64,000 nt of DNA from Prinsepia uniflora (taxonomy: Eukaryota; Streptophyta; Magnoliopsida; Rosales; Rosaceae): positions 71,298,136-71,362,135 of the forward strand of contig CM064867.1 of the NCBI GenBank assembly GCA_032719365.1, in the 5' to 3' direction. Numbering within the stretch: the stretch's first letter is position 1; each line of letters starts with the position of its first letter. The notes under the pieces were generated by a model, which saw only the letters and a list, made by a program, of their open reading frames with translations, made no database searches and was not told the DNA's origin. A program made the translations under genes and the position numbers. Positions 11,727 through 23,530 of this stretch are shown here, piece after piece.

Positions 11727-12811
11727 ATACCGGTGTCAATTCTCTTTGCAGGATCTCTGCCAAGCGGCAACGCCCCCTGTGGGCTCAAAGCATCACGTGG
11801 ATGGTCCTAGATCCCCCAGTGGGTCTCATCAAGTTGGTCCATTGCGAGATCAAACACCAGTACAAAAGGATATGATCATTACAAAAGGATCTAACCATGG
11901 CAAAAGGACTACTTGACCATTACTAAAGGATTAGTTGATCATTACAAAATAGTTACTTCATCCTATTGCACTACATGGTTCCAAATGCATAAAAAAAGAT
12001 TAAAAATTGTCTGTTAGAACATTAAGCTAGCGAGCTAGTCTCTAATAATGATGCTAATGGGGTAGAAGTTCTATTTCCCTCTTTATCCAATCTTTGTTGG
12101 CTGGTTTTCGCTTTAGCTTTGGTAACATTGGCTTTGGCTTTGGATTTTCCTTTCCAGGGGATTTGAATCACTTTGGTTTGGAACTGCCAACTTGACTTTC
12201 ATCTTGTGAGACCTAACTACTTTGCGAAGCCGATATTGGTTCGGTCATTGGTTGAGATCGTGGTCTAGTTGCGGCCCTTTTGAGTCTAGTTATTCTGGAA
12301 TGGGAGCTCAATGAGCCCATTGTGGGCTGCTAGTTTGAATCAGTTTGGGAGGAATGTGGTGTTGCAGACTAGGAGGACTGTGGTGTTGCAGGCTTAGAGG
12401 ACTCTGATGTTATAGGTTGGGAGGACTTTGCAAACTAGGAGGACTCTGGTGCTACAGGTTGGGAGGACTCTACATGCTGGGATGACTTTGTAGGCTAGAA
12501 GAACTTATTCTTTTTCTTCACTTGAACATAAAAATCGAGTAAAAACTGAAATTCAATGAACTCAATTTGAGATTAGACATTTTGTTCATGATTCATACTA
12601 ATACTAAATTTGGTTGTTCCCTGTATATTTTAAGGCTATATTTTGTTTAACCAAGTGAATTTTGAGACTAAATGCTAGTGTTCTTGGTGCCTAACAATCA
12701 ATAATTTAGTATCCCAGTTACAATTCATCATGAAGTCAACATCAATTCAGCATCAATTCAACATCAGTTTACAATCAATTCAATATCAATTCACAATTAA
12801 TTCAAAAAGTA
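11727..12811. other. Non-coding stretch with degenerate repeats
   Basis: No gene is seen. Imperfect repeats of ACAAAAGGATnnnATCATT lie at 11865-11950. Imperfect repeats built on GGAGGACTCTGGTGCTACAG occupy 12350-12500. At 12730-12805 TCAATTCA words repeat. It lies just beyond the C-terminal end of the MULE pseudogene and may be its 3' flank, but no terminal inverted repeat could be fixed. Confidence 0.4.
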
Positions 12812-13250
12812 CTAGATGAGGCAGTGAGCATTTACCAGTTGCTTATCAAAAGTTCCAAACTCTGCAGCTCTGGTAGCCTCTCTTTCTTTCCTATTTTCTT
12901 ACTTACTCCTGAACTTTGCTACCTTTGTAGGATCCACTGGCTGTGTACATGCATTTCTCTTGTGTCCACCACATTTGGGTGTAGAATGGTATCTTGGGTA
13001 CTTGTTAGGATTATGAGGTGTGTCTTCATTCTACCTCTTCTTCCTTCTCATCTTAGACCTCCCGAGCTGCTTGTGATATTTATGAGGCTTCAATATTGGG
13101 GCACCTACTTTCTCCCATTGGTCTTCACTGGGGACAAGATGAATGATCCCCTTGAATGTTTTCATGTAGGACTTTAAATGGTAACACTGATGTACAAACA
13201 TCTCTGAATTGCCCTTACTGTGGCTTACTGTACTACATGCATGTGGGCAG
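12812..13250 (-). pseudogene. MuDR-type MULE transposase, C-terminal part
   Basis: The minus-strand frame starting at 13250 reads CPHACSTV, FVHQCYHLKSYMKTF, then a K/R-rich tail with GRSKMRRKKR and a zinc-knuckle-like CGGHKRNAC. This is the order found after the SWIM zinc finger in plant MuDR transposases. Stop codons follow KKR, in the distal tail and at 12812. The first three SWIM ligands are not here: they lie at 21114-21165, and the reading frame continues across when the intervening solo LTR and one copy of GGCAG are removed. The MULE coding region was therefore the insertion target. Confidence 0.85.
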
Positions 13251-13262
13251 TGACAGGACCCG

Positions 13263-16200
13263 TGTCAGGACCGGTCCCAAATCCCCCGGGATTAACGTGG
13301 GACCCGCCTGATCCCGTCTGACACTTCGTGTCAGACGAGGGAAAATTCCATCTTTAGCCCTCGCCGGGACTATCAGAGTGCGTCAGGATCGTAGGAGGAG
13401 GGGAGTGATGTCTCATCTCTGCTACAGCCCGCATCCGCGATCAACCTGAAGGACATTAAAACACGAAAACTGTGAGTGGACAAAACAATAATTTCATTAA
13501 AAACATTTTCTCATAAAGACCTTTATGCCCTTCATAAAAGCATATGCATGCATTCAAAAACCGTTGATCAAAACGTTCATAAAAACACTTGAAAACATTC
13601 TCAAAACCTTACAAGGGTTCATGCCCGGTTCCCATAAACCGTCATGACCCGTAAATCCATTTGGGTCCTCGACCCGAAATCACAACCTTAAAACCATAAA
13701 CAATCCATGTGGGAACTCGGCCCAAATTATTCTCAGTGAAATACCAAAACGTACCACACGGGGTCTCCGCCCCCAAATCATTTCCATAAACATCGAATAC
13801 GGGGTCTTGCCCCAAAACACTTTCATAAAATCTCATACGTACCGTCATACGTATAACCCAGCCTAGGCACTTCCGAAGAAGATGCCAACTCGGGGCACAC
13901 AGCCCCTAGGGAAAATTTCCCCGATGTAGTCACGATATCAATCAATCTATCTAGTGTGCACACTATTCGGGGTCTCTCTCCGAGTCTTCTCCCAGGAATC
14001 TCCATCTGGGAGGCCCAATCTCTGGATCTAGTCCGAGCTCTGTCTCTAGATCTAGTCCATACATCTCTCCGGAATCTGGTCCGGGACCACAACATAATAA
14101 GTAACCACCACTCCTGGAACGGGATCCCTATGGGGATACCCACTCTGGTCTGTGGATCGTGACTCTCCAGGTCGACGTCTGGAGGATACCATATAAACAT
14201 ATGGAGGGTTCATTCATTTTTCAAATCTCTTTCTTTCTTTTTCAATCACTTTTCAACTGGGTCTCATACCCGATTCATCTCAATGAGATTCCTCGAATCC
14301 GATTCAAATCCATTTCACAGGCCTCGGCCTAAATCCTCAGTTCAACAGGGTCTCATGCCCGAATAATCATTTCATAAACTGAACTGGGACTCAAGCCCGA
14401 TGTTACAATCAACTGGGCCCTAAGCCCGAACTTTGACTCAACAGGACCTCACGTTCGATTTCACAACCAACGGAGCCTTAACCCCGATATCTCAACGAAA
14501 TGGGTCTCAGGCCCGATATCATAAATCAATGGGGCATCAAGCCCGATAGTACCACTAACTGGGCCTCAAACCCGAGTCGTAAACCAACTGGACCCTCGGT
14601 CCGATCGTATGGCTCAAATGGACCCTAGGTCCGATTCCTCGTCAAATCAAATGGACTCCAAGTTCGAGAGTTTGTAAATCAATTGGGTCTCATGCCGGAT
14701 TTCATATTTCTAAATCCAAAATCCATTTATTAAACCCTTATCGAAAACACTGTACGCGAAGGTACGACATAAAACTAAAAACCTCGAAAAACGTGCAATT
14801 ATGTCGATCCTAAGCTACCACAATCAAATGCACTCATGGAATCACAAAACATATAATAAAACACTTATAAAACATTTATGCATGCATCAAGTTCGAAAGA
14901 AAAGTCCACTCACAGACCGTCCGAAGCCGCGCCTCGATACGCGTGCTATAATCGTCTCTCGGGTCAAACGTTGCCTTCGGGATTCCCAAACCTGTCCAAA
15001 TTGTAATAGAAGGTTACTAACTACTTAATTAACCTCCTACCAAAGCCCCGTAATTTATCGATATTTTTAACTATTTTTAATCCAATTCTAAACCTTTGGA
15101 CATCCCGAACTATATCGAAATGATGTCTGATTGACACGAAACCAGTCCCAAAATGTTCGTTACATCGAATAGATGATTTCACATGTTGGAACCATCCTCA
15201 AATTCCTCAACACGAGCCTACACGCGCCAAAGGACTGCCCTGCGCGTGAAACCCATGCGCCAGGACACTGTTCATCGTCCTTGTCCTCTGGCTGGTTCAG
15301 ACCGGCCGGTCCGGCCAGTTTTCTGCAACTGGATTGGCGTGACCGGTCCATGCCTCCTTCTCCCTTATTTTTCGTCCGTTCTTCTCCTAATTAATCCTAA
15401 AATTCCTATTTTATTGTTTTATATCATTCCCCATTAACAAAACGACCTAAAACACCCTAAATCCGATCGGTCCAAAATTGGTTCTCATGGTTCAAAATCC
15501 AAAACTCATCCCAAGCTTCCTAGACGTCTCACCACTCCCAAAACCTTCCTAAAAACTCCCCAACAACCTAAATAACTCAAACCAAACGTCCAAACAGGCC
15601 CATAATAACCGAAATCGAAAAATGGATTGAAAATGGGTTAACCGATTACCTCGATCGGTTTTTCCCTCCGCTGTCCACGGCGGCGCTCCCTGGGCCGGCC
15701 ATCACTTTCCTCAAATCTTCTTCTCACTCCCTGTCCTCTCACAAATGGGTTTAGGGTTGTAGGGTTTGGGTTGGATTGAAAATGGTGATCGGGTTTGGTT
15801 GGGAGAAATGGGAAAATGATTGATGTGAAGGGGAAGGGATATGCATGGGTTTGGTTTGGATGGGTAATGGATGGGTGACACTTGTCACTCATCCATTGGT
15901 CTGTCCAATAATATCTGGGCCCCACTTAGGACAAAACTCACGATGTCTCGAAAAACATGCAATAGTACTTACGTACTTCCGCGAACCGTAACCTTTTCGT
16001 CGAACGTCCGAATTCGACGTGCCGCCTGTCTACGGATTCGTATCGTCCCGATCTACGTAACGGTCTTTGGCCCTCGGCCATCGGACCTCCTGGGTCAAAA
16101 TTCAAATTTTTCCCAAATTACCAAAATGCCCTCGAACTTCCGAACATCATAACTTCCTCCTCGAATGTCGGAATCGAGCGTGCCACTTGTCTATGAACTC

Positions 16201-16399
16201 GTGACATCACGAACTACGTCACGGTCATCAGCCAAAATCCATTTGACCGTCTGAACGAAAAGTCAACGATTTGCCCATTCTAGGGGCAAAATCGTCATTT
16301 CGCCCGAACGTCCGCTAATCCTCGTCCAATATCTAATTAGCCTGGCTAATCCGTCATTAACTCTTAATTAATCCCACTAATTTGGGACGGGTTGTCACA
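13263..16399 (-). mobile_element. Solo LTR, 3137 bp, TSD ACCCG
   Basis: Minus-strand LTR: TGTGACAACCCGTCCC at 16399 to GGGACCGGTCCTGACA at 13263. ACCCG flanks both ends (13258-13262, 16400-16404). It belongs to the same family as the plus-strand LTR at 26985-30326. Internal landmarks: arms CTGTGAGTGGAC (13469-13480) and GTCCACTCACAG (about 14907), each with ATGCATGCAT nearby; a micro-hairpin array at 14260-14700; the palindrome at 15866-15897; and the duplicated module at about 15985-16110 and 16150-16270. It sits only 12 bp inside the edge of the older LTR. Confidence 0.92.
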
Positions 16400-17335
16400 A
16401 CCCGTCTCAAATTTTCAAGAAAATCGGATCAGTTTTACTCCCGTATGTAGACCCTTGTTAGACTAGGGATTTGCTAATATTCTTATCGCACTCTCGACTA
16501 ACTATTCTTAGCCAAAAAGAATTCTTCCCTTACGGGGTACCGCCCACTTTCGACCCACTAGCCCTGACAAGAACAGAGATATTCTAATTTGCCCTTACAA
16601 AATATTTTGCTTCTTATTGTTAAAATCATCAACATTGACCACATTTGATATACCCGATTTATTTGCATCATCACTAATTACTAAAATTAATCTTTTACTA
16701 AATTACATAAACCATGCTCACAACCAACCTCTATTCTTACTCTTTTTAACACTCCAAATATCATAAATTCAATAAATCACCATAATTCAAATGAAAGATT
16801 AAATTCTATAAATTGTAATATTTACATAATCATTATATACTTGTAACTTCAATATATTCATAACTTAATTCGTACTCACACATATGCATAATGATCATAC
16901 ATATTATACCTTCAATTCACAAGTCAATCCTTTGTTTAAACTCATCACCCTTAATTATTGATACCATTTAGTTAGTTATGTACATAAACATCCATTCAAG
17001 AAACTCCCAAGTTAATATAATGAACAATACACTTACCTGTTTCTACACTTAACATAAGTTACTATTATCAAGTCACTTAGCTTAAATTCTTCCATGATTA
17101 ACTCCTTAATTATCCTTTAATTGTAGGATTAACTAAAAATAGTTAAATAAAACATATGATCTTCAAACATGCATAATTGTCTCAGAACAAGTTCAATTAA
17201 CATAAAACTTGATCCATTAAAATCAGAACACAAAGAGGAAGAACTTTCGTTTTGATTAGACGACGGAATTCGGCCGCACGCGCCGTCACGCACCACCACT
17301 AGTTTCTGTACATGGTGGTCACGGGTGTCACAGCG

Positions 17336-20032
17336 TGTAACGCCCCGGAAATCCAAATAATGTAAATTTACAAAATAATATGTAAAATGACGTTTTTACC
17401 CTTGGAGGGGTGTGGTTAGAAGTTGACTTTTGTTTGGAATACTTTTTGTACATGTTCTGAGGACCATTGTGTAGGTCTCGAGACGTTGAGTTCGTAGGCA
17501 GGTGGCATGTCGAAAACGGAGCTCGGATGTAAAAGTTACGGGCCTGTGAAGTCAAGGGGTAAATCGGTAATGTATCATGTGAAGGGCAAAATGGTCAAAG
17601 GACGAGATTTGGCTAAGTCACAAGGGTGATGACTCATGCCACCCGCCAGTGACACATGTCACCTCAAATTGAGACTTAGTGGCTGAGGTTGCCACAGGTT
17701 GTCTAACCCAATTAACACTTCAATTGCATAAAATAATTTTCAGTTCAAAGGAACGAAAATGAAAACAAAAACAGAGGACTTCCATTGATCTCCTTCGATC
17801 CAACTAGCAACCATTCGAAAAAACCTTGAGAAAACTGGTGCAATTGAGAGGATTAGAGCAATAAAATAGAAGGACAAAAACGAGAGACCGAGAGGATAAT
17901 CAAAAACCCATATGTGAATATTTGAAAAACAAGGTGAGAATTCGAATTCAAAGTTGTAAGCCTTGAGGATCAAAATTGAGGCTTGATTCAACTTCCTGAG
18001 ATCATTTCGAACCAATACACAACAAAAACGAGGGAAATTGATGCCGTTTTGATCAAGAACGAAGCTCTAATTTCTTCGAAAAATCGAGCTTGAGTTCGTG
18101 CTATTAGAGGTAAGGGAATTTGAAATTGATTGTGAAATGGTCCTTAGAATTGTTCCAATATACTTCCTGTTTGATTAGGATGAAGAATAAACTTGAGTAT
18201 CGACGAATTAACTATTCGACCTATCAGGAATGGAATTGGGAGTTGATTAGTTTGAGTTAGAATTAAGTTAAAGTAAAGGTACAGAACTGTCATTAGGATC
18301 GAGTAAATGAAGTGGGGTGAAAGAATGGAAGAAATTGAGGTCGAATTGATGAAGAATTTTCCGGGTCAAATCGCGGGCGCACAACCCGTTTATCAGAAAA
18401 CCGGGTGGAAGGGGAGACACTGTAGCAGTACTGTGCAAGCGCGTGGCTTTCACACGCAGCCGCTTGCGGCGGAGCGTGAGGGCTCGTGTGGACTTTTTTG
18501 AGGAAGTTTCCAACATACTTTTTAATGTTCTCGATGATACGAACCTATTGGCGCTGGTTTCTGGTCAATCAGACCTGGATTCAGAGTATTTTCGAGTGTC
18601 CGAAGCGTATAGTTTACATTTAAATAATATTATTAAATTCTGATGATTAAGGGAATTAGTAGGTAGGATTATACGATAGTCTAGTAACCTTAAATTACTT
18701 TTTTTGACAGGCCGAAATATTCATAGGACTTAGGAAGAGCGAACAGCTCGAGACTGAACAATCGGGACAGTGTGTGAGTGGACTTTTGTTTTATAACTAT
18801 GATACATGCATAAATGTTTTAAATGCTTTATCATATGATTTGAGTTTAAATGATTTGAATGATGACTTGATATCATTGCTTGATGATTTTGTGGATTTAA
18901 TTATCGGTTTACGGATGATTTTACGGATTTGCATGAAAATGATATTTTGGGCTTGAGACCCAATTTGGATAATGATTTTGACTTGGATTTGGAGTCAAAT
19001 GTAAAGATATGATTGAATTGATGGTTTTGATTTATAAAATGAATTATGGACACTGTTTTATGATGGATTTATGGAAATTTCTTTGTGAAAGCTATGTCTC
19101 GGGCATAGGCTCTGTTGAAATGTTTTTGACTTGATTGAGACATGAATGGTTTTAAATTGAGATTACTGGATTTGGTGACTCTTCCATATATACCATCCTC
19201 TGTGATTTGATAGTCTCCTCCAGACTTCGTAGATCCTAGAGTAGTCACGATACACTGCCTGGAGATGAGTAGCTCCGAGGGAGGCTCAATCTCAGGAGTG
19301 TGAGATTACGATATCCTCCATACGTTGTAGATCCTAGATATGATATCACCCCAGACGTCGTAGATCCTGGGGATGTACTCGGATGTTAGACTCCCGAGTT
19401 TGCACGTGTAGCATTGACATCGTGACAGTTACTTGGATATCGAGGATTGGTTATATTTGTGATTTATTGATATTTGTGTCCAAATATTTGATATCATGAA
19501 CTGATTTGATGAACATGAGTTTCAGAGAAAATGTGGACCATGGGAAAACATGTTTTGATTTTATCGGTCCACTGTTCATACTTGATTGATTTCACACTAT
19601 TACTCATGTTTTATGATATGCATGCATGTTTGCAAAACTGGAGGGTAAGATTGATTTTCCTCAAATGTATTTATAAATGTTTATTTTGTCCACTCACACA
19701 TTTGATGTTTACTGACCCTCCAGGCCAATGCACAGGTACCGGGACTGATAACGAGGCAGAGAAATAAGTAGACCGTTGCGTACTCAGACACCTTACAGAG
19801 TAGGATTTTGATCCTTACTTGTAATATTACCTATGCTCTGTAAACCTGTTGACTAGTCAAACTTGTGATGTCAACGGTCCTGTAAAATTTAACTATCCCT
19901 TGTCTGGCAATGTCTGTCGTTTTTTATGTTGTATATATATATGTAAGGTTTCTTTTGGTACTGTAGAATCGTTGTCAGACGGGAGCAGGATCCTTCACAA
20001 ATATCAAGGGATATTCGGGATGGGTCCTGTCA
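17336..20032 (+). mobile_element. Solo LTR, 2697 bp, TSD CAGCG/CAGTG
   Basis: Starts TGTAACGCCCCGG and ends GGGATGGGTCCTGTCA on the plus strand. It is flanked by CAGCG (17331-17335) and CAGTG (20033-20037), a 5-bp duplication with one change. It carries TGTGTGAGTGGAC near 18771 and GTCCACTCACACA near 19688, and ATGCATGCAT near 19618. It also holds CTCCAGAC/TCCTGGG-type stem sequences repeated three times with GTAGATCCT at 19200-19385. It differs in sequence from the other families but keeps the same order of signals. Confidence 0.88.
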
Positions 20033-20518
20033 CAGTGCACAATCGCCAGTGCATTAGCCATCCTCCTCACGTCGGTATGTGTTTCTGGTTGCCTGATCCA
20101 GCGACCCAACCCAACCATATTTTTGCCATTTCTTACTCATTTTTAGTTCTTCCACAACCAATCTGCTCGCAATACTTCTAAAATAAGATCTATAACCTTA
20201 AAACATCAAGAACTTATCTCAATCGCTTCTTCCAAGAATCATGGCCTTTCGGCCATGGAGTCCAGATGTAGCTCCACTGTTTTTCCACGACCAGCATGAC
20301 ACTTTTTCGCCTCAATAGGGTCGCATGACCACCAAGAATGTAACAAAATGGCCTCTTCCAAGTTTCCTAGCCTAGAGCTAAAACCCGAAAGCATGACTTC
20401 ACGGGTTCCTTGCAACCTTCACTGTTTTTTGTATCCTTCCACTCCTTCACCCGCAATTTCCTTCACTTTTTCATCCACACTCTCTCTGGTTTCTCTGTTT
20501 CATCTTTTTCTCTAGTTA

Positions 20519-20547
20519 ACCTCTCTCTCTCTCTCTCTCTCTCTCTC
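20519..20547. repeat. (CT)n microsatellite
   Basis: About 14 perfect CT units within the outer composite LTR. A short TA run follows at about 20602-20615. Confidence 0.9.
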
Positions 20548-21113
20548 GGTTTTCATTGTTTCCATTTTTTTTCATATTCGGCCTTGCCTCACCAAAACTC
20601 CATATATATATATATAAGAGAAAGCCGGTGGAGTTGAAATGGGAGGAAACGTCCATAATTCTCTGGAAAAGTGTCATTCTCATCTAATACCTCAATTTGA
20701 AATTACCAAAATACCCTTGCTTCATAATTACCAAAATTCCCTTAACACATTTTGACCCGTATCCAACTCGTACAATCTCTAATTACAGCGTACCACCTGC
20801 CTATAGACTCAGGACTCTAAGACCATCACAATGGTTTTTACTGAAAGTTCAACCAACATTCAGATTGAAAAGTCAACTATTTGACCCTTAGAGGATAAAA
20901 CCGCCATTCTTCTTTAATTTTTCCCAAATTTACTTTTCTTCCCCAAATTTCGGGCCGTTAGAAGGCCGAGACCACGTAATTGGTCATTTCGAAGTTTCTA
21001 GAAGATGTCCCGATCAAAAGCCAATGCTTTTACTTTTTGGTCAAAAGTCAACACTTTGACTTTTAAAGGCTTAATAGTGATTTTTCATTTTCTCAAATAT
21101 CCGGGGTGTTACA

Positions 21114-21950
21114 GGCAGGGTGTCCCACTTAAGTTGAACCATCTGCAAGAGCAAGTACGGCGATTGAGGTTCATTGAAAATCGTCTTCCAAATGGATGAA
21201 GGACCTCAAATATGTTATTCCCACAATGTGTAGGGATCAACCTTTGCCCTTTCTTCTTATATTGCCTAGATTTTTTCCCACAAGGTGACTATTCCAAAGT
21301 CGACCCTTATCCCGTCTCCTAGCCATCAAGGCAGCGATGTATTGCCTTACTTCATCATGCTCTTCTTCAAATGCAGCATAGTTTTCATCAGCATTGTCAC
21401 TATCTACAATACTGGCATTGCTGCAAATATCGTCAACAATCACTTGCTCTTTCCTTTTCTTTCTTCTTTGACTAACCAACTCTTCATCGAAATCTTATCA
21501 TGCATATTCATAGCAATCAAAGTCTCTACATTCACAAGCTCTTCATTCACCGTCTCTGCATCCACAAGCTCTTCATGTTGTTTTGACGCTGGTTCTATAG
21601 CATGGGTATCTTAGAAAAAAATAGCCCATCCACACCATGTATGCAGTAAACATGGGAAATCTTATCTTTGTTCTTGGCTGTGTTGCAAACCAATTCCAAA
21701 ATCGATCATCTGTACCAATTAAGTAAAAGTGCCCTCCTCTCTTCATATAGAATTCGATCTTATATCCATGGGATACTTGGTGAACTTAACCATATCTTGT
21801 AACTCTAGCATCAACATGTAGTCCCAACTACACCAATCATACCAGGCCAGTAAGCCACCCTTGTATATCCACTCTTCATTTTGCTTACAATCATTCCATC
21901 GTGATGTAACCCAATGGATACAACATCATCACAATCACCTAAACCAAATA
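21114..21950 (-). pseudogene. MULE transposase, N-terminal domain, linker and SWIM start
   Basis: On the minus strand from about 21950: a PB1-like MULE N-terminal domain (LHHDGMIVSKMKSGYTRVAYW, then MLELQDMVKF and MKRGGHFYLI after frame breaks). An acidic and basic linker follows (frame 21237-21479, with EEEHDEVRQYIAALMARRR). Then comes CSCRWFNLSGTPC, the first three zinc ligands of a SWIM finger, at about 21114-21160. The whole DDE catalytic core that should lie between linker and SWIM is missing, so the copy was internally deleted before or after the LTR insertion. The final SWIM histidine is in the piece at 12812-13250. Confidence 0.8.
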
Positions 21951-23119
21951 ACAAAAAAGTAACACATTAGAAACTTAAACACTAAACCAAAAACCTAAAA
22001 ATCCAAATGGAGAGCCAAATTAAACCAAATCACACTCAAACCTGTGACACTAAATCAAGACCCAAACCCATGACCCTAAATCATGGACCAAACTCATGAA
22101 CCTAAATCTTGACCCAAACCCATGGCCCTATACATTTACCTGTTATATTACCCAATCCACAACCAACAATTACTTATACAGAAACCCAAAACTCTAAGGC
22201 AAACTCTAAGCCAAACTCTAAGGCCATACTCTAAGCTAACTTCACCTCTATTTAGAAACCCAAAACTAGCAGCCAACTTAACTTAAATGTCCAAAACTAG
22301 CAGCCAACTAAGCTAACATCATTATTTAATTCAATTAGAACCCAATTCACGACAAAGTGTTCACCCTAAGCCCTTTAAATATCAGTAAACATTGCCAACC
22401 ACCATTCATTTCAGTAAACAATGCCAATATTTAATTTCAAAACCTTTCTCATTATCAACAAACGACTTCAGAAAAAAATTTGAATCTCCAATGTAAAAAC
22501 CTTCTCATTATATACAAAAAAATCATACATTAATTGGCAGACAAAAACACATTACAAAATTCCAAGATTTCAAACTCACTATAATCGGGTTATATTCTAC
22601 AAGGTTGTCGAAAAACTGGCATCTTCTTATTACAGATTTGAGGTCGCCTTACGCCTGATTGCAACCCTCAAAGCCCCCAGACTTATTGCTTCTGTCTTCA
22701 ACCCTCCCCAATTCTCTGTGAAACCATAGCAAACCGATTTTCCCCAAATTGATTTTGAAATCGTTCCCAATTCCAACTCTCACACTCACTTTCCACATCC
22801 ACATATTTAGGGTCTTACTTTTACATACGTTGCTTCCACGTTGGCAATTTTAGACGAAACTAGCACTCCTCTACACGGCGTTTGTGAAACCATCAGTTAG
22901 TCTATGTAACGATCTTGATGATGTACCTATTCTTGCAGCATATTGAAGCAAATCTCTATTCCCTGTGCATTTTGAGATCGTTTTTTCTGTTTCTGGTGCA
23001 TTTAGCCTAAAAAGCCTTTTATATTTAAGAATATATACTTATACAATCCGTTATGTATTATGCTTTATCGTAAAATATTAAATCAAGGATTGATATTTGA
23101 ATCTTACCCTAAATTATTA
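21951..23119. other. Probable 5' flank/intron of the MULE; simple repeats
   Basis: No protein-coding signal. 22040-22130 holds loose repeats of CCAAACCCATGACCCTAAAT. 22190-22240 repeats AACTCTAAGCCA. 22262-22315 holds two copies of AAAACTAGCAGCCAACT. The rest is AT-rich. Its position upstream of the MULE N-terminal domain suggests leader or intron sequence. No terminal inverted repeat was found with confidence. Confidence 0.4.
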
Positions 23120-23476
23120 GGTGTGCCTTCTCGTACCATTATTTTAATTTACTGAGTAATTATTATATATCATAATTGGTAATTGTCAACTCCTAAATAT
23201 CATTTCAAGATTATCTGCATAAAAAATCAACAAAAAAAACGTCGTTTAATTATTCATGTGTATCAAACAAATTAATAGTATTAATGATAATGAAGATCCT
23301 CACTATTATCCATTCATTTTATTTATACATATGAATTGGTAAATGATCTCCAATTTGGTTAAATTTATAATGAAGATAATCTTGAAATGATGATTTAGAA
23401 GTTAAATAGTTTCAATCATGATATATGAATACATATTATACGATATATTGAAAGAGTGGTACGAGAAGGTACCCTC
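23120..23476. mobile_element. MITE-like foldback element, about 100-bp inverted arms
   Basis: The left arm from 23120 (GTGCCTTCTCGTACCA ... CATTTCAAGATTATCT) is matched in reverse complement by the right arm ending at 23476 (AGATAATCTTGAAATG ... TGGTACGAGAAGGTACCCTC). The AT-rich centre is about 150 bp. There is no coding capacity. The superfamily is uncertain because no clear target duplication could be fixed at the edges. Confidence 0.75.
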
Positions 23477-23530
23477 AACAATGAGATGCGAGTATTTCAC
23501 TTAAACTAAAGCACTTAAACATGGGTAAAA

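Larger units (their letters stand above)
13251..21113 (-). mobile_element. Composite solo LTR in the MULE (TSD GGCAG), with two nested LTRs
   Basis: The outer LTR runs from TGACAGG at 13251 to the terminus CCGGGGTGTTACA at 21113. It is flanked by GGCAG at 13246-13250 and 21114-21118, a perfect 5-bp target duplication. Its own sequence is 13251-13262, 16405-17335 and 20038-21113, about 2.0 kb and AT-richer than its neighbours. Two further LTRs are inserted in it. A CT microsatellite (20519-20547) and usual LTR words (AAATTACCAAAATACCC, AAAGTCAAC) occur near 20700-21060. No internal region is left, so it arose by LTR-LTR recombination. Confidence 0.87.
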
